Shown in pieces: positions 16,660-25,395 of a stretch of DNA of 36,633 nt. The first letter of the stretch is position 1. Each line of letters starts with the position of its first letter. Below the pieces are notes generated by a model, which was not told where the DNA came from, ran no database searches, and saw nothing but the letters and a program-made list of their open reading frames with translations. A program made the position numbers and the translations under genes. The DNA comes from Deltaproteobacteria bacterium (GTDB lineage: Bacteria; Desulfobacterota; Desulfuromonadia; Desulfuromonadales; Geopsychrobacteraceae), in the NCBI GenBank assembly GCA_024276905.1, contig JAJRWF010000015.1, positions 1 through 36,633 of the forward strand, written 5' to 3'.

Positions 16660-19044
16660 TCACTTGCCGAAAAGTTTTTGCAACGTATTGTCCAACAATT
16701 GCTGCAACTGCTTACTCCCTTCATTTTTGCCGTCGCCACCAAGTTTTTTCTGCAGTTGCTGCCCCAATTCGCGGGTGACGCTTTTTTTAAGCTGCTTTTT
16801 GATGCCACGTGAATCGAGGATAAACCGTGGCCGCGAATAACGGCCTTTCACCTTAAGTGGCAGCAGACTCCAGCCACTTTCATCCCTGAGCAGGGATGCC
16901 CCCTTGCCGCCGATACCGGACTTCTGCATAAGTTTGGGAGAGAGCCGCGTTTCCATCGTCAGATTAAGTGGCCCATCCAGAGAGAAGGACCCTTTTGGCA
17001 TCAGGATGACACGACGGCTTTCGAGCTTGGCATCAATTGTCCCCTGCTTGCCCTTAAGACCATAGTTCCCATGTAAACGTCGAAATCCCAGAACCTGCAG
17101 CTGTGGGTTGACCAGAAACTTTGCGAATCCGTCAAACAGGGGACTTCCCTTGATTTCACCATTTTGCATATCAAAATTGCCATAGGACTGCAAGCCTGTC
17201 AGCAAATCCTGTTGCCCGGCCAAACCATTGAAGTGACCCTCTGCCGTCAGGGAACCGCTGATACTCCCCTTCCCTTCCGGCAGTAATGCATTCGCAACAG
17301 GGGCCAGGTTGATGCCGTTGATACGATATCGCCCCCGAAAGGGAGTCGCTTCTTTCACAGGTTCGGCTGCACCGTTCACTGCGACATCCCCACCGGCGAG
17401 ACGGGCGGTCAGACTTTCCAGAGTCAGCTTTCCGGCGTCCAGTAAACAGCGGCCCTTGACTTTCTCCAGCGTCAGGCCGTGATAAAGAATCTGCGCAAAC
17501 TGCAGCTCCGCCTGTCCGGAAACAGGTGGTATGGGCGGCGGGTTGTTTCCGGCTTTCACCCCGGCCACCTTTGATGATTTTTGCTCGGGGTGCTCAACAG
17601 CCGCTGAACGAACCTGTTCCTTTTGCTGCGGAAACAACAGATCCAGATTCAGGGTTTCTCCGGACAAGGCCAGTTGCAACCGTGGTCTTGGCGACAAAAG
17701 TTTTGCCGCCTCCAGGTCAAGGAACAGCTGCTGTCCGTTAACATCAATTTTCAGTTGTTGGCCGCTCAAGCGCTCTTCCGCGTAAGTCAGCGTTCCGTTA
17801 AGAGCCGGCCGCAAAGAACCGAAACTGCCCTGCAAATCACTGATTTTCAAACGTGCCTGTCGGACAACCGCTGCAGAGACCGGCTGTCCTTCAAGTTGCA
17901 ATGTCACCTCAAGGCGACCGGCCGCGGCAAAAGATCCCAGCGACTTCGCGATTTCAGGCGGGAGAAGATCCGCAATTTTGCGCACATCAGGGATGTTGAG
18001 ACTTCCCTCGCCGGCCAGTTGCAGGGGCTCAGCAAAGGAGACTTTACCCTGATAACCCAATCGCGCACCATTGAGATCAATCTGCAGCTTTTTAACTTCG
18101 AGAATATGATCAGCCTGGCGGTAAAACAGATTCTGATCTACCGCAATGCGGATATTCTTCCAGCGTATCGGCGGATCAAGATCAAGATTGAGATCTGTTT
18201 GATCGACAATAATCTGTCCTCGAATGGACAGGCCCGCGGTCTGTTTTTCTACCTGGACCTCAATTGACAGCCCCCCCTGGCTCAGATTGCCGGGCAGGTT
18301 CTCCTGCAGATAGGGAAGAAAAGGAATCAAATTCAGCTGAGAGCCGCGAAGTTTCAACTCTTGCAGCCCATTGACAAGGTCATAATTGAGTTCAGCTGAG
18401 ACGGGAGAATTATTCAAATCTGCTTTCAGTCGAGCATAAAATGGATGGAACAAAGAAAAGTTTTCAACATCAAGATCAAGGTTCTCCATACGATAAAGAT
18501 AGGGAGACTGCGGATTGAGTTTCCGATCAATGAAAAGAAGTGTTCCGCCCTTCAGGGAGAATTTCCGGACCATCAACGGAAGAGCTGAAGCAGGATCGCC
18601 ACCGGCATCTCCGGCAGAAGAGTCCGTTGCGTCATCGCTGTCTGATTGTCCTTCAATCAGATCCGAGATATTCAGTCTGCCATCGGCTGCCCGTACCAGC
18701 CGTAACCTCGGCTCCTTGAATATAATTTTACCCAGTAACAGTTGACCTCGAAAAAGGGCCGGGAAATCATAAGAAATGTCGATATCATCGGCGGACAGAA
18801 GCTCGCCCTTGCCTGTCTTCAGGCGGATACTGAGTCTTTCCAGTCGAATGCCCTTGAACAGGCTGACATCAACCTTGCCGACACTGACCTTTCGGTGCAA
18901 TGACTCTTCCAGTCCAGTTCTCAACAGCTCCTGGACCCTTTCTGGAGTGACATAGATCTTAACCAGAGAGATCGCAACCAGCAGCAGGACAATTCCTGCG
19001 GCTATCACCCCCAACAGCAGCTTTTTCCATCCGGTCATCGGCAA
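16660..19044 (-). CDS. AsmA-family envelope protein
   Basis: AsmA-like proteins are inner-membrane anchored and extend into the periplasm, where they are linked to outer-membrane biogenesis and lipid transport. The 794-residue product has one N-terminal membrane helix (about residues 9-27, LLLGVIAAGIVLLLVAI), followed by the family opening IYVTPERVQELLRTGLEES and a long beta-rich region. The C-terminal part carries the AsmA_2-like NFDMQNGEIKGSPLFDGFAK and a basic helical tail rich in Gln and Lys. ATG 19044 follows GGAGGG. It probably forms its own transcription unit, divergent from the HDOD gene. I saw no terminator at its end. Confidence 0.85.
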   Translation of the reverse strand: MPMTGWKKLLLGVIAAGIVLLLVAISLVKIYVTPERVQELLRTGLEESLHRKVSVGKVDVSLFKGIRLERLSIRLKTGKGELLSADDIDISYDFPALFRGQLLLGKIIFKEPRLRLVRAADGRLNISDLIEGQSDSDDATDSSAGDAGGDPASALPLMVRKFSLKGGTLLFIDRKLNPQSPYLYRMENLDLDVENFSLFHPFYARLKADLNNSPVSAELNYDLVNGLQELKLRGSQLNLIPFLPYLQENLPGNLSQGGLSIEVQVEKQTAGLSIRGQIIVDQTDLNLDLDPPIRWKNIRIAVDQNLFYRQADHILEVKKLQIDLNGARLGYQGKVSFAEPLQLAGEGSLNIPDVRKIADLLPPEIAKSLGSFAAAGRLEVTLQLEGQPVSAAVVRQARLKISDLQGSFGSLRPALNGTLTYAEERLSGQQLKIDVNGQQLFLDLEAAKLLSPRPRLQLALSGETLNLDLLFPQQKEQVRSAAVEHPEQKSSKVAGVKAGNNPPPIPPVSGQAELQFAQILYHGLTLEKVKGRCLLDAGKLTLESLTARLAGGDVAVNGAAEPVKEATPFRGRYRINGINLAPVANALLPEGKGSISGSLTAEGHFNGLAGQQDLLTGLQSYGNFDMQNGEIKGSPLFDGFAKFLVNPQLQVLGFRRLHGNYGLKGKQGTIDAKLESRRVILMPKGSFSLDGPLNLTMETRLSPKLMQKSGIGGKGASLLRDESGWSLLPLKVKGRYSRPRFILDSRGIKKQLKKSVTRELGQQLQKKLGGDGKNEGSKQLQQLLDNTLQKLFGK

Positions 19045-19370
19045 CCCTCCCTGACATTTCTTCCCGTCTGCAATCTCCCGTGCAGGCTGTTGTCAATTTA
19101 TACCTCAACGGAAGAATAATCGACGAAAATCCTCACTGTTTATCTGGATATTTCTAAATATTCAGTCACGTTACTCCTTCCCCGACTGCGAGACCGCGAC
19201 AAAACGGCCCATGAGGGTGCTGAGTAACAGAAATCAATGTGCTTTCAGTTTTTTAACAGCAAATGTTTGCGTATCTGGCACCCCTCATTTATAATTTCAA
19301 TCATTAATATTCGCTCAGTTGCAGGTGAAGATCCGCATAAAATCTGATAACCTGGATGCCGAGGTGCAAT
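19045..19370. other. Divergent intergenic region between AsmA and HDOD genes
   Basis: 326 bp without a gene. It holds the candidate HDOD promoter at 19267-19295. On the minus strand a TATAAA sits around 19096-19101 without a convincing -35. No RNA gene or repeat is apparent. Confidence 0.5.
19267..19295 (+). promoter_or_regulatory. Candidate sigma70 promoter for the HDOD operon
   Basis: TTGCGT (19267-19272) and a perfect TATAAT (19290-19295) are separated by 17 nt. The -35 is weak (TTG only), so an activator may be needed. The predicted start is near 19302, about 70 nt before the GTG start. Confidence 0.5.
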
Positions 19371-20612
19371 GTGACCCGCATTTTTGTCGATGATCTGAAC
19401 GAGGGGATGGTCCTGGCCTCTGATCTGGTAACGCCCCAGGGCAGGTTCATCCTGGCTGCCGGGGCAACCCTGCAATCAAACCACCTGAAAATCCTTAAAT
19501 CCTGGGGGATAACCGAGGCCGATATCATCGATGAAAGCTGCGGAGAGCAAACGGAACAAAAAATCGAGATTGACGCCGACAGCTATACACTTGCTGAAGA
19601 ATTCTTGCTCGAAAAATTCACTGCACTCGATCTTGAACATGAGCTGATTTCAGAACTTTTCCGGCAAGTCCATCAAAACCTGGCTCAAAAATTAAGCGAG
19701 GGCTATGTGCTGCCGGTGCTGCCGTCGCTGACCCTGCCCGAGGAAGAGACAACACGCACCAGCCCGGCCCAGATGATCCGCGGTGAAATTCAGCTGGCAT
19801 CGCTCCCGAATGTCTACACCCGCATTGTAGAAACACTCAATTCGCCACGTGCGTCATCCAGTGCGATTGCCGATATCGTCAGCAAGGATTCAAGTCTGTC
19901 GATCCGCCTGCTACGGCTGGTTAACAGTGCATTCTACGGGTTTCCATCCAAAATCGATTCGATCAGTCGCGGAATCACCCTGCTCGGGACCAATGAGCTG
20001 ACAACCCTGGCATTGGGAATTTCCGTTGTCCGGCTGTTTCAGGACATCCCGAATGAACTGATCAACATGGAAACCTTCTGGAAGCATTCGATCCGGTGTG
20101 GACTTTTTGCCCAGGTTCTTGCGAGCCACAAAATCGGTCTGTCTGAAGAAAAACTTTTTGTCGGCGGGCTGCTACACGATGTCGGTCGGCTGGTTATGCT
20201 GCGGAAAATCCCTGAAAAATACACCCGGGTTATTCTCCTCTCGCGTGAGGAACAACTGCCGCTCTACCGCGCTGAACAAAAAATTCTGCATTGCGATCAT
20301 GCCGAAATCGGGCGTCTGCTCGCCAAAGAATGGCACCTGACCAGTGCCCTGACCCAGATGATCGGCGGTCATCACAGTCCGGCAATGGATCGTTTTCCGC
20401 AGGAAGCCTGCATTGTCCATGTTGCCGACCTGCTGGCCCATGCCTGCGGCGATGAGTTACTGATGACCACCCATATCCCACCGTTGCAGATCAAGGCATG
20501 GGAAGCGATCGGACTCTCCCCGAGCATCCTGATCCCGACAATCCATCAGGTTGACCGTCTCTTCCGCGATATTGTGCGTGTGTTCCTTGACCATTCACTT
20601 GATGACGACTGA
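19371..20612 (+). CDS. HDOD-domain signalling protein with complete HD metal-ligand set
   Basis: HDOD proteins are HD-superfamily signalling proteins, many non-catalytic. This one has about 413 residues. The N-terminal 75 residues (IFVDDLNEGMVLASDLVTPQGRF) resemble the small beta domain often placed before HD/HD-GYP modules. The HDOD core starts near LASLPNVYTRIVETLNSP. All metal-ligand positions of active HD enzymes are kept: KHSIRCG, LLHDVGRL, CDHAEIG, GGHHSP and VHVADLL. There is no GYP motif, so c-di-GMP hydrolysis is not implied. I chose GTG 19371 because GAGG lies 6 nt upstream; an ATG at 19356 adds five residues but lacks a ribosome binding site. The GAF gene follows after 24 bp. Confidence 0.85.
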   Translation: MTRIFVDDLNEGMVLASDLVTPQGRFILAAGATLQSNHLKILKSWGITEADIIDESCGEQTEQKIEIDADSYTLAEEFLLEKFTALDLEHELISELFRQVHQNLAQKLSEGYVLPVLPSLTLPEEETTRTSPAQMIRGEIQLASLPNVYTRIVETLNSPRASSSAIADIVSKDSSLSIRLLRLVNSAFYGFPSKIDSISRGITLLGTNELTTLALGISVVRLFQDIPNELINMETFWKHSIRCGLFAQVLASHKIGLSEEKLFVGGLLHDVGRLVMLRKIPEKYTRVILLSREEQLPLYRAEQKILHCDHAEIGRLLAKEWHLTSALTQMIGGHHSPAMDRFPQEACIVHVADLLAHACGDELLMTTHIPPLQIKAWEAIGLSPSILIPTIHQVDRLFRDIVRVFLDHSLDDD

Positions 20613-20636
20613 TCTAACCGAGGGCGGAGGCTGCAC

Positions 20637-21533
20637 ATGTCCGATCTTCTGAAAAAAATAGATTTACTCGAACGCGAGGTTGCCCACCTGACCGAAGAAC
20701 GTCGCTTTGCCATGAACACCCTTGAGATGGCAGCCAACATGATCACCTTCGATTCAGGCCCTGCCGACCTGATCGACCAGGTTCATACCCTGAGTGAAAC
20801 CGCCAGTAAAATCCTCTCGATGCTCAGTTTTGAAGCGATCTGTTTCTATCTGATTAACGAAGAAGATGCGTCTTTTTACCTGGCCTACTGTGAACCAGAA
20901 GAGTTCCAGCCCCAACTTGAGAAAATGATTGATCTGCTGATCGAGGATCAGACCTTTGCTTGGGCCCTGGGGAGAAAACGGCCGGTTCGCGTTGAAATCG
21001 AAAAGGAGTGCCGAACCCTGCTGCTGCACTCGCTGACTACGGCCTCGCGGACCCGTGGGATGTTCGTCGGCATTCCGATCGAAGAGGAAGATGAATTTGA
21101 ATCGCCACTGCCGCTACTGACACTGGTCCTCCATTCCAGTGCGAATATTCTTGAAAGTATTGAGCTTTACCACAAGTTGCGCACCGTCAACCGTTCCCTG
21201 GAAGCCAATGTTGCCAAACTTGAACAAAGTGAGCAGGAACTGCAGAAACAGCGACTCTATCTGGAGGAACTGATTGAACAAAAAAACGGCGACCTGGCTG
21301 TGGCACGAGAGTCCGGAGAACAAACGCCCCGGATAAAGAACCGGTTTCTGCCTCGTATCATGCAGGAGATAAGTACTTCGCTCGCTGATCTCATCAAAAA
21401 GACGAACGACCTGCTTGACTCAGAACTGGATGCCAGGCAACAGGATCAGGCTCGGGCCATCAACAAAGAGGCCCGCAATCTGGCCACGATCATCAGCAAC
21501 ACCCTCGGTACGGACTCGAAATTCAGCGGGTGA
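20637..21533 (+). CDS. GAF-domain protein with degenerate histidine-kinase dimerisation segment
   Basis: A 298-residue soluble protein. After an N-terminal helix (1-30), residues 45-175 look like a GAF domain (TASKILSMLSFEAICFYLIN; GMFVGIPIEE). A coiled coil spans about 180-225. Residues 234-292 follow the HisKA pattern closely: NRFLPRIMQEISTSLADLI sits where kinases have FLanMSHEIRTPLnaII, and the helix ends ARNLATIISNTL. The phospho-acceptor His is replaced by Gln243, and no HATPase domain follows before the stop. It therefore cannot work as a kinase and may be a dimerising partner of the HDOD protein (inference). ATG has GGAGG 6 nt upstream. Confidence 0.8.
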   Translation: MSDLLKKIDLLEREVAHLTEERRFAMNTLEMAANMITFDSGPADLIDQVHTLSETASKILSMLSFEAICFYLINEEDASFYLAYCEPEEFQPQLEKMIDLLIEDQTFAWALGRKRPVRVEIEKECRTLLLHSLTTASRTRGMFVGIPIEEEDEFESPLPLLTLVLHSSANILESIELYHKLRTVNRSLEANVAKLEQSEQELQKQRLYLEELIEQKNGDLAVARESGEQTPRIKNRFLPRIMQEISTSLADLIKKTNDLLDSELDARQQDQARAINKEARNLATIISNTLGTDSKFSG

Positions 21534-21755
21534 AAGTGGGCGGAAACACCCCTGCAATAAGATTCTAATATACTGAATTCATTATTTAAATTATGATTAT
21601 TAAGAAAAAAACCTTCCTGGCTTGATAAATTTACGGATAGCGATATATTCAAGCCTGACCGGTTGATATTCATTTGTCAGCGGCAAGAGTTCAGTACCCT
21701 GTCCGACAGCATGAAATCAGCCCCACAGTTTTTTAGTTAACCATTTCAGTCTTTT
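21534..21755. other. AT-rich intergenic stretch before hcp
   Basis: 222 bp between the GAF gene and the hcp operator. The part from about 21560 to 21640 is strongly AT-rich and contains a run of seven A. I see no gene, clear terminator or repeat in it. Confidence 0.4.
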
Positions 21756-21806
21756 TTTGACTGACGTCAAAGTTTACGCTGTAACGGCTCTGCTAGGGTG
21801 CAGCAT
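21756..21806 (+). promoter_or_regulatory. HcpR/FNR-type operator and candidate hcp promoter
   Basis: TTTGACTGACGTCAAA (21756-21771) has perfect half-sites TTTGAC/GTCAAA around 4 bp and fits the TTGACnnnnGTCAA pattern described for HcpR, a CRP/FNR-family activator of nitrosative-stress genes in related anaerobes. An extended -10, TGCTAGGGT, places TAGGGT at 21794-21799 and a start near 21805. The operator centre is then about -41.5, the class II activator position. Confidence 0.65.
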
Positions 21807-21875
21807 CTCGTAAAGAGATCCCCCTGACAAACCGGCCGGATATCGGCCAACAACCCTTAAGAGGAGAATGAATTC

Positions 21876-23507
21876 ATGTTCTGTTACCAGTGTGAAACCG
21901 CCGTTAATGGAATCGGGTGCGAAAAAGTCGGTGTTTGCGGCAAGCAACCGACAACGTCCGACCTGCAGGACCTGCTGATCTACACAGTAAAAGGGGTAGG
22001 TTTCTGGGCTCACCAGGCCCGCCTGAAAGATGCTCGCTCAAGCGAGATTGACCGCTTTGTGATTGAGGCCCTGTTTACAACCGTAACTAACGTTGATTTT
22101 GCTGACGACTCGGTTGCCGGGGTCATTGCCAAAGCAGTCACCATGCGTGACAAAGCCCGTGAGCTGTTTGAAAAAGCCAACGGGGGCGCATTCAGTGGAT
22201 CGGTTCCAGAGGCCGCCCAGGCCTGGGACTTCCCGAACGATCGCGCGGCACAGCTTGCGCTGGCTCAGTTACATGGAATCAAAGATCCCAGCTTGGACGC
22301 GGATCTGCAATCGATGCGCAGTACCATCCTGTTCGGCATGAAAGGTTATGCCGCTTACGCCGACCATGCCATCATTCTTGAGCGTGAAAGCGATGAGGTC
22401 TACGCCTTTACCCATAAAGCATTGAACGATCTGCAGGACGACAGCCTCGGCTTGATGGATCTGGTCGGACTGGCCATGGAATGCGGACGGATCAATCTGG
22501 TGACCATGGAACTGCTCAACAAGGCACACACCGACACCTACGGCCATCCTGTTCCCACTCCGGTGCAACTGGGGACCAAAGCAGGCAAGGCGATTCTGGT
22601 TTCCGGTCACGACCTGCGTTTTCTGGAGCAACTGCTCAAGCAAACCGAAGGTAAAGGGATCAACATCTATACCCACGGTGAGATGCTTCCGGCGCACGGT
22701 TATCCCGAGCTGAAAAAATACAGTCATCTGGTCGCTAACTACGGTGGCGCCTGGCAGGATCAGCACAAGGAATTCCAGGCGTTTCCCGGTGCCATCATCT
22801 TCAACACTAACTGCATCCAGAAGCCGCACGCCAGCTACATCGACCGGCTCTTCACCTGGGGGCTGGTTCAGTATCCCGATGTCAAGCATGTCGACGGCTG
22901 GGATTTCAGCGCGGTAATCGACAAGGCCCTGGCCTGTGAAGGGTTCGAAGACAACCCCGGACAGGAGATCCTGACCGGCTTCGGTCATAATGCAGTCCTT
23001 GGCGTCGCGGATAAGGTGATTGCGGCCGTCAAGTCCGGTGACATCAAACACTTCTTCCTCGTCGGCGGTTGTGACGGCGCCAAGCCGGGCCGTAATTACT
23101 TCACCGAGTTTGCGGAGAAGGTTCCTGATGACTGTGTGATTCTGACCCTGGCCTGCGGCAAGTTCCGCTTCAACAAGATGGAATTCGGCGATATCGGCGG
23201 TATCCCGCGCCTGCTCGATGTCGGACAGTGCAACGATGCCTATTCGGCCGTACAGATTGCCTTGGCGCTGGCCGATGCCTTCGAGTGTGAAGTCAATGAT
23301 CTGCCGCTCTCTTTCATCCTCTCCTGGTATGAGCAGAAAGCAGTCGCAATCCTGTTGACCCTGCTGCATCTGGGAATCAAGGACATCAAACTGGGACCGA
23401 CACTCCCGGCGTTCATTACTCCCAACGTCCTTAACTTTCTGGTCGAGAACTTCAACATCGGCCCGGTCGGTAATGCCGAGGAAGATCTGAAACAGATCCT
23501 TGGTTGA
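21876..23507 (+). CDS. hcp: Hybrid cluster protein (hydroxylamine reductase), class I type
   Basis: Hcp carries an N-terminal cubane cluster and a hybrid Fe-S-O cluster and protects against NO and related species; it reduces hydroxylamine in vitro. The 543-residue product has C3-x2-C6-x8-C15-x5-C21, the spacing of enzymes from strict anaerobes. All hybrid-cluster ligand segments are visible: SGHDLRF (His), HGEMLPAHG (Glu), FNTNCIQ (Cys), GGCDGAK (Cys), LACGKFRF (Cys), VGQCNDAY (Cys) and SWYEQKA (Glu and Lys). ATG follows AGAGGAG. It stands alone with its own operator and terminator. No hcr reductase partner lies next to it. Confidence 0.97.
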   Translation: MFCYQCETAVNGIGCEKVGVCGKQPTTSDLQDLLIYTVKGVGFWAHQARLKDARSSEIDRFVIEALFTTVTNVDFADDSVAGVIAKAVTMRDKARELFEKANGGAFSGSVPEAAQAWDFPNDRAAQLALAQLHGIKDPSLDADLQSMRSTILFGMKGYAAYADHAIILERESDEVYAFTHKALNDLQDDSLGLMDLVGLAMECGRINLVTMELLNKAHTDTYGHPVPTPVQLGTKAGKAILVSGHDLRFLEQLLKQTEGKGINIYTHGEMLPAHGYPELKKYSHLVANYGGAWQDQHKEFQAFPGAIIFNTNCIQKPHASYIDRLFTWGLVQYPDVKHVDGWDFSAVIDKALACEGFEDNPGQEILTGFGHNAVLGVADKVIAAVKSGDIKHFFLVGGCDGAKPGRNYFTEFAEKVPDDCVILTLACGKFRFNKMEFGDIGGIPRLLDVGQCNDAYSAVQIALALADAFECEVNDLPLSFILSWYEQKAVAILLTLLHLGIKDIKLGPTLPAFITPNVLNFLVENFNIGPVGNAEEDLKQILG

Positions 23508-23519
23508 AACTGAAGATTA

Positions 23520-23567
23520 CTGAAACAGAAAGGGCGAAGCCTGGTGGCTTCGCCCTTTCTGTTTCAG
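23520..23567 (+). terminator. Strong hairpin terminator after hcp
   Basis: A perfect 22-bp stem (23520-23541 with 23546-23567) encloses loop TGGT. The GC core GGGCGAAGCC is flanked by an A-rich left arm and TTTCTGTTT on the right, so it can act in both directions. Confidence 0.8.
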
Positions 23568-23600
23568 AACTGTAGTCATGGGCATCTTGCTGACAGCCAT

Positions 23601-23626
23601 AAAAAAGGCAGCGAATCCGCTGCCTT
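23601..23626 (-). terminator. Terminator of the ycgN-lysE-phosphohexomutase operon
   Basis: On the minus strand, AAGGCAGCG, loop GATT and CGCTGCCTT are followed by more T, giving six in a row. It lies 25 bp beyond the small protein gene. Confidence 0.8.
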
Positions 23627-23650
23627 GTCAAATATTACGTCAACTGAAAA

Positions 23651-23857
23651 CTAATCTTTTTCCTGCCTTTCACGACCAAGGCTCTCAAGGAGTTCATCGA
23701 TTTCACCGCTGTCACTCATCTCCCAGGTCCAGAGACTGTGCGGCAACTGGTTGATCAGTCGAATCCTCTCACTTGAGGTCAGGCGCAGAAAGGCCTGGCT
23801 CTGTTTTACTTCCTGCCAGCCTTGCCAGCTGATTGTCGGGTGAAGAAGCACGGACAT
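23651..23857 (-). CDS. Small Trp-rich hypothetical protein
   Basis: A 68-residue protein of no family I recognise. It contains four Trp (SWQGW and LWTWE), a helical middle (RLTSSERIRLINQL) and an acidic then charged C-terminus (DELLESLGRERQEKD). No signal peptide, membrane helix or Cys is present. A very good ribosome binding site (AGGAGG, 8 nt before ATG) and the downstream terminator support it as a real gene. It follows the phosphohexomutase gene by 84 bp and is the last gene in that operon. Confidence 0.65.
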   Translation of the reverse strand: MSVLLHPTISWQGWQEVKQSQAFLRLTSSERIRLINQLPHSLWTWEMSDSGEIDELLESLGRERQEKD

Positions 23858-23941
23858 GGATTCAACCTCCTGCGATAAAGTTCGACTTGGATGATACTAA
23901 TAAAAACCCGGAGGAATATCCAGCGAAAAAACCGCTCGGAA

Positions 23942-25375
23942 TCATCCCGAGCAAGGTCCGAGAACAAATTCCTCTCCTGCTGCCATCACTTCGTCCAGTG
24001 CCGCCTGGGTGCTCGCCTCGCCGTAAAGACGCACAACCGGCTCTGTCCCCGACTTACGCAAGAGCATCCATGACCCGTCCTCAAACAGATACTTGTTGCC
24101 ATCAATCTTGATGATTTCTCGGATTCGTCGTCCACCGATCTCGGTCGGCGGAGTCTCCAGACGTGTATCAAATTCCTCAGCCAGGTCACCGCTCAGGCGC
24201 AAATTGACGCGCCGGGTGTGAACCTCACCAACCCGGCGGTAGAGATCGTCCAGCAGTTCGCCTAATTTACGCCGCTCAACAGCAACCATTTCAGCAACCA
24301 GTAGACAGGCGAGAATCCCATCTTTTTCCGGGACATGGCCGCTGATCGTCAACCCGGCACTTTCTTCACCACCGATAAGAATCCGTTTATCACGGATATA
24401 CTCTCCGATATATTTAAATCCGACCGGAGTCTCAAGCACCTTGACGCCGTGGTGTGCAGCAACAGCATCAATCAGATGCGATGTTGCGACACTGCGGGCG
24501 GCATCCCCTTTTTGACCGCGACGCCGTATCAGGTAGTCAAACAGCAAGGCCAGAATATAATTCGGTTCGATAAAACGGCCATCCCGGTCAACGATCCCAA
24601 AACGGTCAGCATCGCCGTCGGTTGCGAGTCCGAGCATGATCGTCGCATCATTTTTCACCAGATCAATAAAATCAGTGATATGCGCCTCAGCCGGTTCCGG
24701 TGGCTCGCCGCCAAAATAGGGGTCAACCTGGTCATTGATTGCGACAACCTCAACTCCAGATTCGCGCAGAAGCTGGTCAAGATACCCCCGGCCTGATCCG
24801 TAGAGCGGATTGACCGCTATTTTCATTCCCGAATCTGCGATAGCCTGCAGATCAACCAGTTCACGAATCCGCGCAAAATAAGCGGGCGCTGGATCAACTT
24901 CAACGAAAAGTCCCCGATCACTGGCATGGTTAAGCCACATCTCCTTGTAGCAGATCTCGCCCTGAAGGGCATTGGCGCGCTGTTCTATATCCCGGGTTGT
25001 TTCCGGAAGAGCAGGTCCACCCCAGGCCGAAGAAAACTTGATACCGTTATAGTCATAAGGGTTATGGCTGGCAGTGAAGTTGACTGCACCGGCGGCGCCA
25101 CGCTTCAACAGTTCATGAGCAATAACCGGAGTCGGGGTGTCACGCATGCAGAAGTAACTGCGAATTCCTGATCCAGCCAGAATACGTGAAGTTTCGCGGG
25201 CAAAATCACGCCCCATAAACCGTGCGTCATAACCGACAACCACACCCTGGTTGCTGATCCCCTCCGCGCGGAGGTGATCGGCAATCGCCTGTGAAACAAT
25301 CCGCACATTTTCCAGGGTAAAGTTTTCGCAGAAAATGCCGCGCCATCCCGAAGTGCCAAACTTGATCCGGTTCAT
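23942..25375 (-). CDS. Phosphoglucomutase/phosphomannomutase family protein
   Basis: Alpha-D-phosphohexomutases interconvert hexose 1- and 6-phosphates through a phosphoserine. The 477-residue product has the N-terminal FGTSGWRG, the active-site Ser in NFTASHNPYDYNG, the metal loop DGDADRFG, the sugar-specificity loop GGEESAGL and the phosphate-binding RKSGTEPVVRLYGEA. All four domains appear complete. GEES in the sugar loop fits glucose/mannose-type enzymes; which sugar is preferred cannot be settled from sequence. ATG has GGAGAG upstream. It starts 20 bp after lysE. Confidence 0.93.
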   Translation of the reverse strand: MNRIKFGTSGWRGIFCENFTLENVRIVSQAIADHLRAEGISNQGVVVGYDARFMGRDFARETSRILAGSGIRSYFCMRDTPTPVIAHELLKRGAAGAVNFTASHNPYDYNGIKFSSAWGGPALPETTRDIEQRANALQGEICYKEMWLNHASDRGLFVEVDPAPAYFARIRELVDLQAIADSGMKIAVNPLYGSGRGYLDQLLRESGVEVVAINDQVDPYFGGEPPEPAEAHITDFIDLVKNDATIMLGLATDGDADRFGIVDRDGRFIEPNYILALLFDYLIRRRGQKGDAARSVATSHLIDAVAAHHGVKVLETPVGFKYIGEYIRDKRILIGGEESAGLTISGHVPEKDGILACLLVAEMVAVERRKLGELLDDLYRRVGEVHTRRVNLRLSGDLAEEFDTRLETPPTEIGGRRIREIIKIDGNKYLFEDGSWMLLRKSGTEPVVRLYGEASTQAALDEVMAAGEEFVLGPCSG

Positions 25376-25395
25376 TCAATCTCTCCAGAAAAGAG

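Noticed and set aside
21534-21755. Possible small RNA in the AT-rich gap before hcp
   Set aside because: No promoter plus terminator pair could be found; only AT-richness is seen.
22269-23369. 366-residue open frame antisense to hcp
   Set aside because: It lies wholly opposite a clear hcp gene, has no family motif or ribosome binding site, and is explained by codon bias of the real strand.
23520-23567. Long perfect hairpin as a mobile-element end or REP repeat
   Set aside because: Its position 12 bp after hcp and its A/T flanks fit a terminator, and I saw no second copy in the window.
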